DNA from: Bryobacterales bacterium | GTDB lineage: Bacteria > Acidobacteriota > Terriglobia > Bryobacterales > Bryobacteraceae | Assembly: GCA_025462985.1 (NCBI GenBank) | Contig: JAOAPP010000005.1 | Coordinates: forward strand, 1 to 6,873 | DNA: 6,873 nucleotides | Direction: 5' to 3' | Shown: positions 6,592-6,873 of the stretch, piece by piece | How the letters are laid out: every line of letters begins with the position of its first letter | Position numbering within the stretch: the stretch's first letter is position 1 | Position numbers and translations under genes: made by a program | Notes under the pieces: generated by a model | The model's input: only the letters and a program-made list of their open reading frames with translations | Database searches by the model: none | What the model was told of the DNA's origin: nothing

Positions 6592-6873
6592 CTACTCCTC
6601 CCGGCTCTGAAAATTGGCTTCGGAGTTCGAAACGATGTAGTTCGGCCGGTTCCTCGTGTTCTGCAGGGTGAGCCACAGGTATTGGCCGACAACGCCCAGT
6701 CCGAAAGTAGTCAGTCCTCCGAAGAAGAGCACGCTCAGAACCAGCGCGGTATATCCCGGGACTGGAATATTGCCAAGCATCTTCGAAACAACCACCACCA
6801 GACCCCAGAGGAGAGCCAGTACGAGTCCGCCCATACCGGTGAACAACAAAACCTTGATTGGAAGATCCGTGAA
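6592..6873 (-). CDS. C-terminal end of GT2 glycosyltransferase (GtrB/DPM-like), 5' part outside window
   Basis: The minus-strand frame is open from the window edge (6873) to a TAG at 6592-6594, giving the last 93 residues of a larger protein. The fragment begins FTDLPIKVLLF and has two membrane segments (fragment residues about 8-33 and 41-65). The short connection GNIPVPGYTAL, the end of the second segment (FGLGVVGQYLW) and the cytoplasmic tail NRPNYIV are the hallmark C-terminus of polyprenyl-phosphate glycosyltransferases of the GtrB, ArnC and DPM type. These enzymes pass a sugar from a nucleotide donor to undecaprenyl phosphate at the inner membrane. The catalytic GT-A domain is outside the window, so donor and acceptor are unknown. 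A TTG within the fragment (6849) could be mistaken for a start; the family match continues upstream of it, so the gene clearly runs on. It is convergent with the nitroreductase gene, two bases away. Confidence 0.85.
   Translation of the reverse strand, partial: FTDLPIKVLLFTGMGGLVLALLWGLVVVVSKMLGNIPVPGYTALVLSVLFFGGLTTFGLGVVGQYLWLTLQNTRNRPNYIVSNSEANFQSREE

Noticed and set aside
6592..6849. Stand-alone 85-residue two-membrane-segment protein starting at 6849
   Set aside because: The apparent start is a TTG, and the frame remains open to the window edge with residues (FTDLPIKV) that fit the GT2 family, so it is a fragment of a larger enzyme.
1..6873. CRISPR arrays, insertion sequences, tRNA genes, defence systems
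   Set aside because: No repeat-spacer pattern, transposase-like protein, terminal inverted repeat or tRNA-like fold was recognised. The window is filled by ordinary metabolic and envelope genes.

Overview
The window carries six protein-coding genes and almost no non-coding DNA. Base composition is moderately GC-rich. The mix of genes suggests a Gram-negative soil bacterium, most likely an acidobacterium (Terriglobia-like). That taxon is an inference from recognising protein styles: the trehalose-synthase-like GH13 enzyme, and the BY-kinase that begins MSRIHDALRKA. No marker gene in the window proves it.

Layout. (1) At the left edge, on the minus strand (693 down to 1), lies the first 231 codons of a Tat-exported GH127-like (DUF1680) glycosidase; its 3' part is outside the window. 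(2) A 63-bp gap separates it from a divergent plus-strand gene at 757-2427, a GH13 enzyme of the trehalose synthase type with all catalytic residues present. (3) A 235-bp intergenic stretch (2428-2662) follows, with a weak -10-like hexamer and no convincing terminator. (4) A tight plus-strand cluster for polysaccharide export comes next: an outer-membrane OPX/Wza-type export protein (2663-3328), a Wzz/GNVR-type inner-membrane co-polymerase (3338-4969), and a separate cytoplasmic BY-kinase with a tyrosine-rich tail (4972-5964). Gaps between them are 9 and 2 bases. (5) A nitroreductase-family flavoprotein (5954-6589) overlaps the kinase end by 11 bases, so it is probably translated with it. (6) On the minus strand at 6592-6873 is the C-terminal end of a GT2 polyprenyl-phosphate-type glycosyltransferase, convergent with the nitroreductase and only 2 bases away.

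How they fit together. OPX, PCP and BY-kinase form the usual secretion and chain-length control module of Wzx/Wzy-type exopolysaccharide synthesis. The kinase phosphorylation cycle would be controlled by the cytoplasmic tail of the PCP. The GT2 enzyme could supply lipid-linked sugar to the same or a neighbouring envelope pathway. The GH127-like and GH13 genes are carbohydrate-active but have no visible mechanistic tie to the export module. I see no mobile element, RNA gene or CRISPR array, and no clear sign of a wholly new system. The most notable points are the overlapped nitroreductase, the three-membrane-segment PCP with a separate kinase, and the edge-truncated glycosidase gene.
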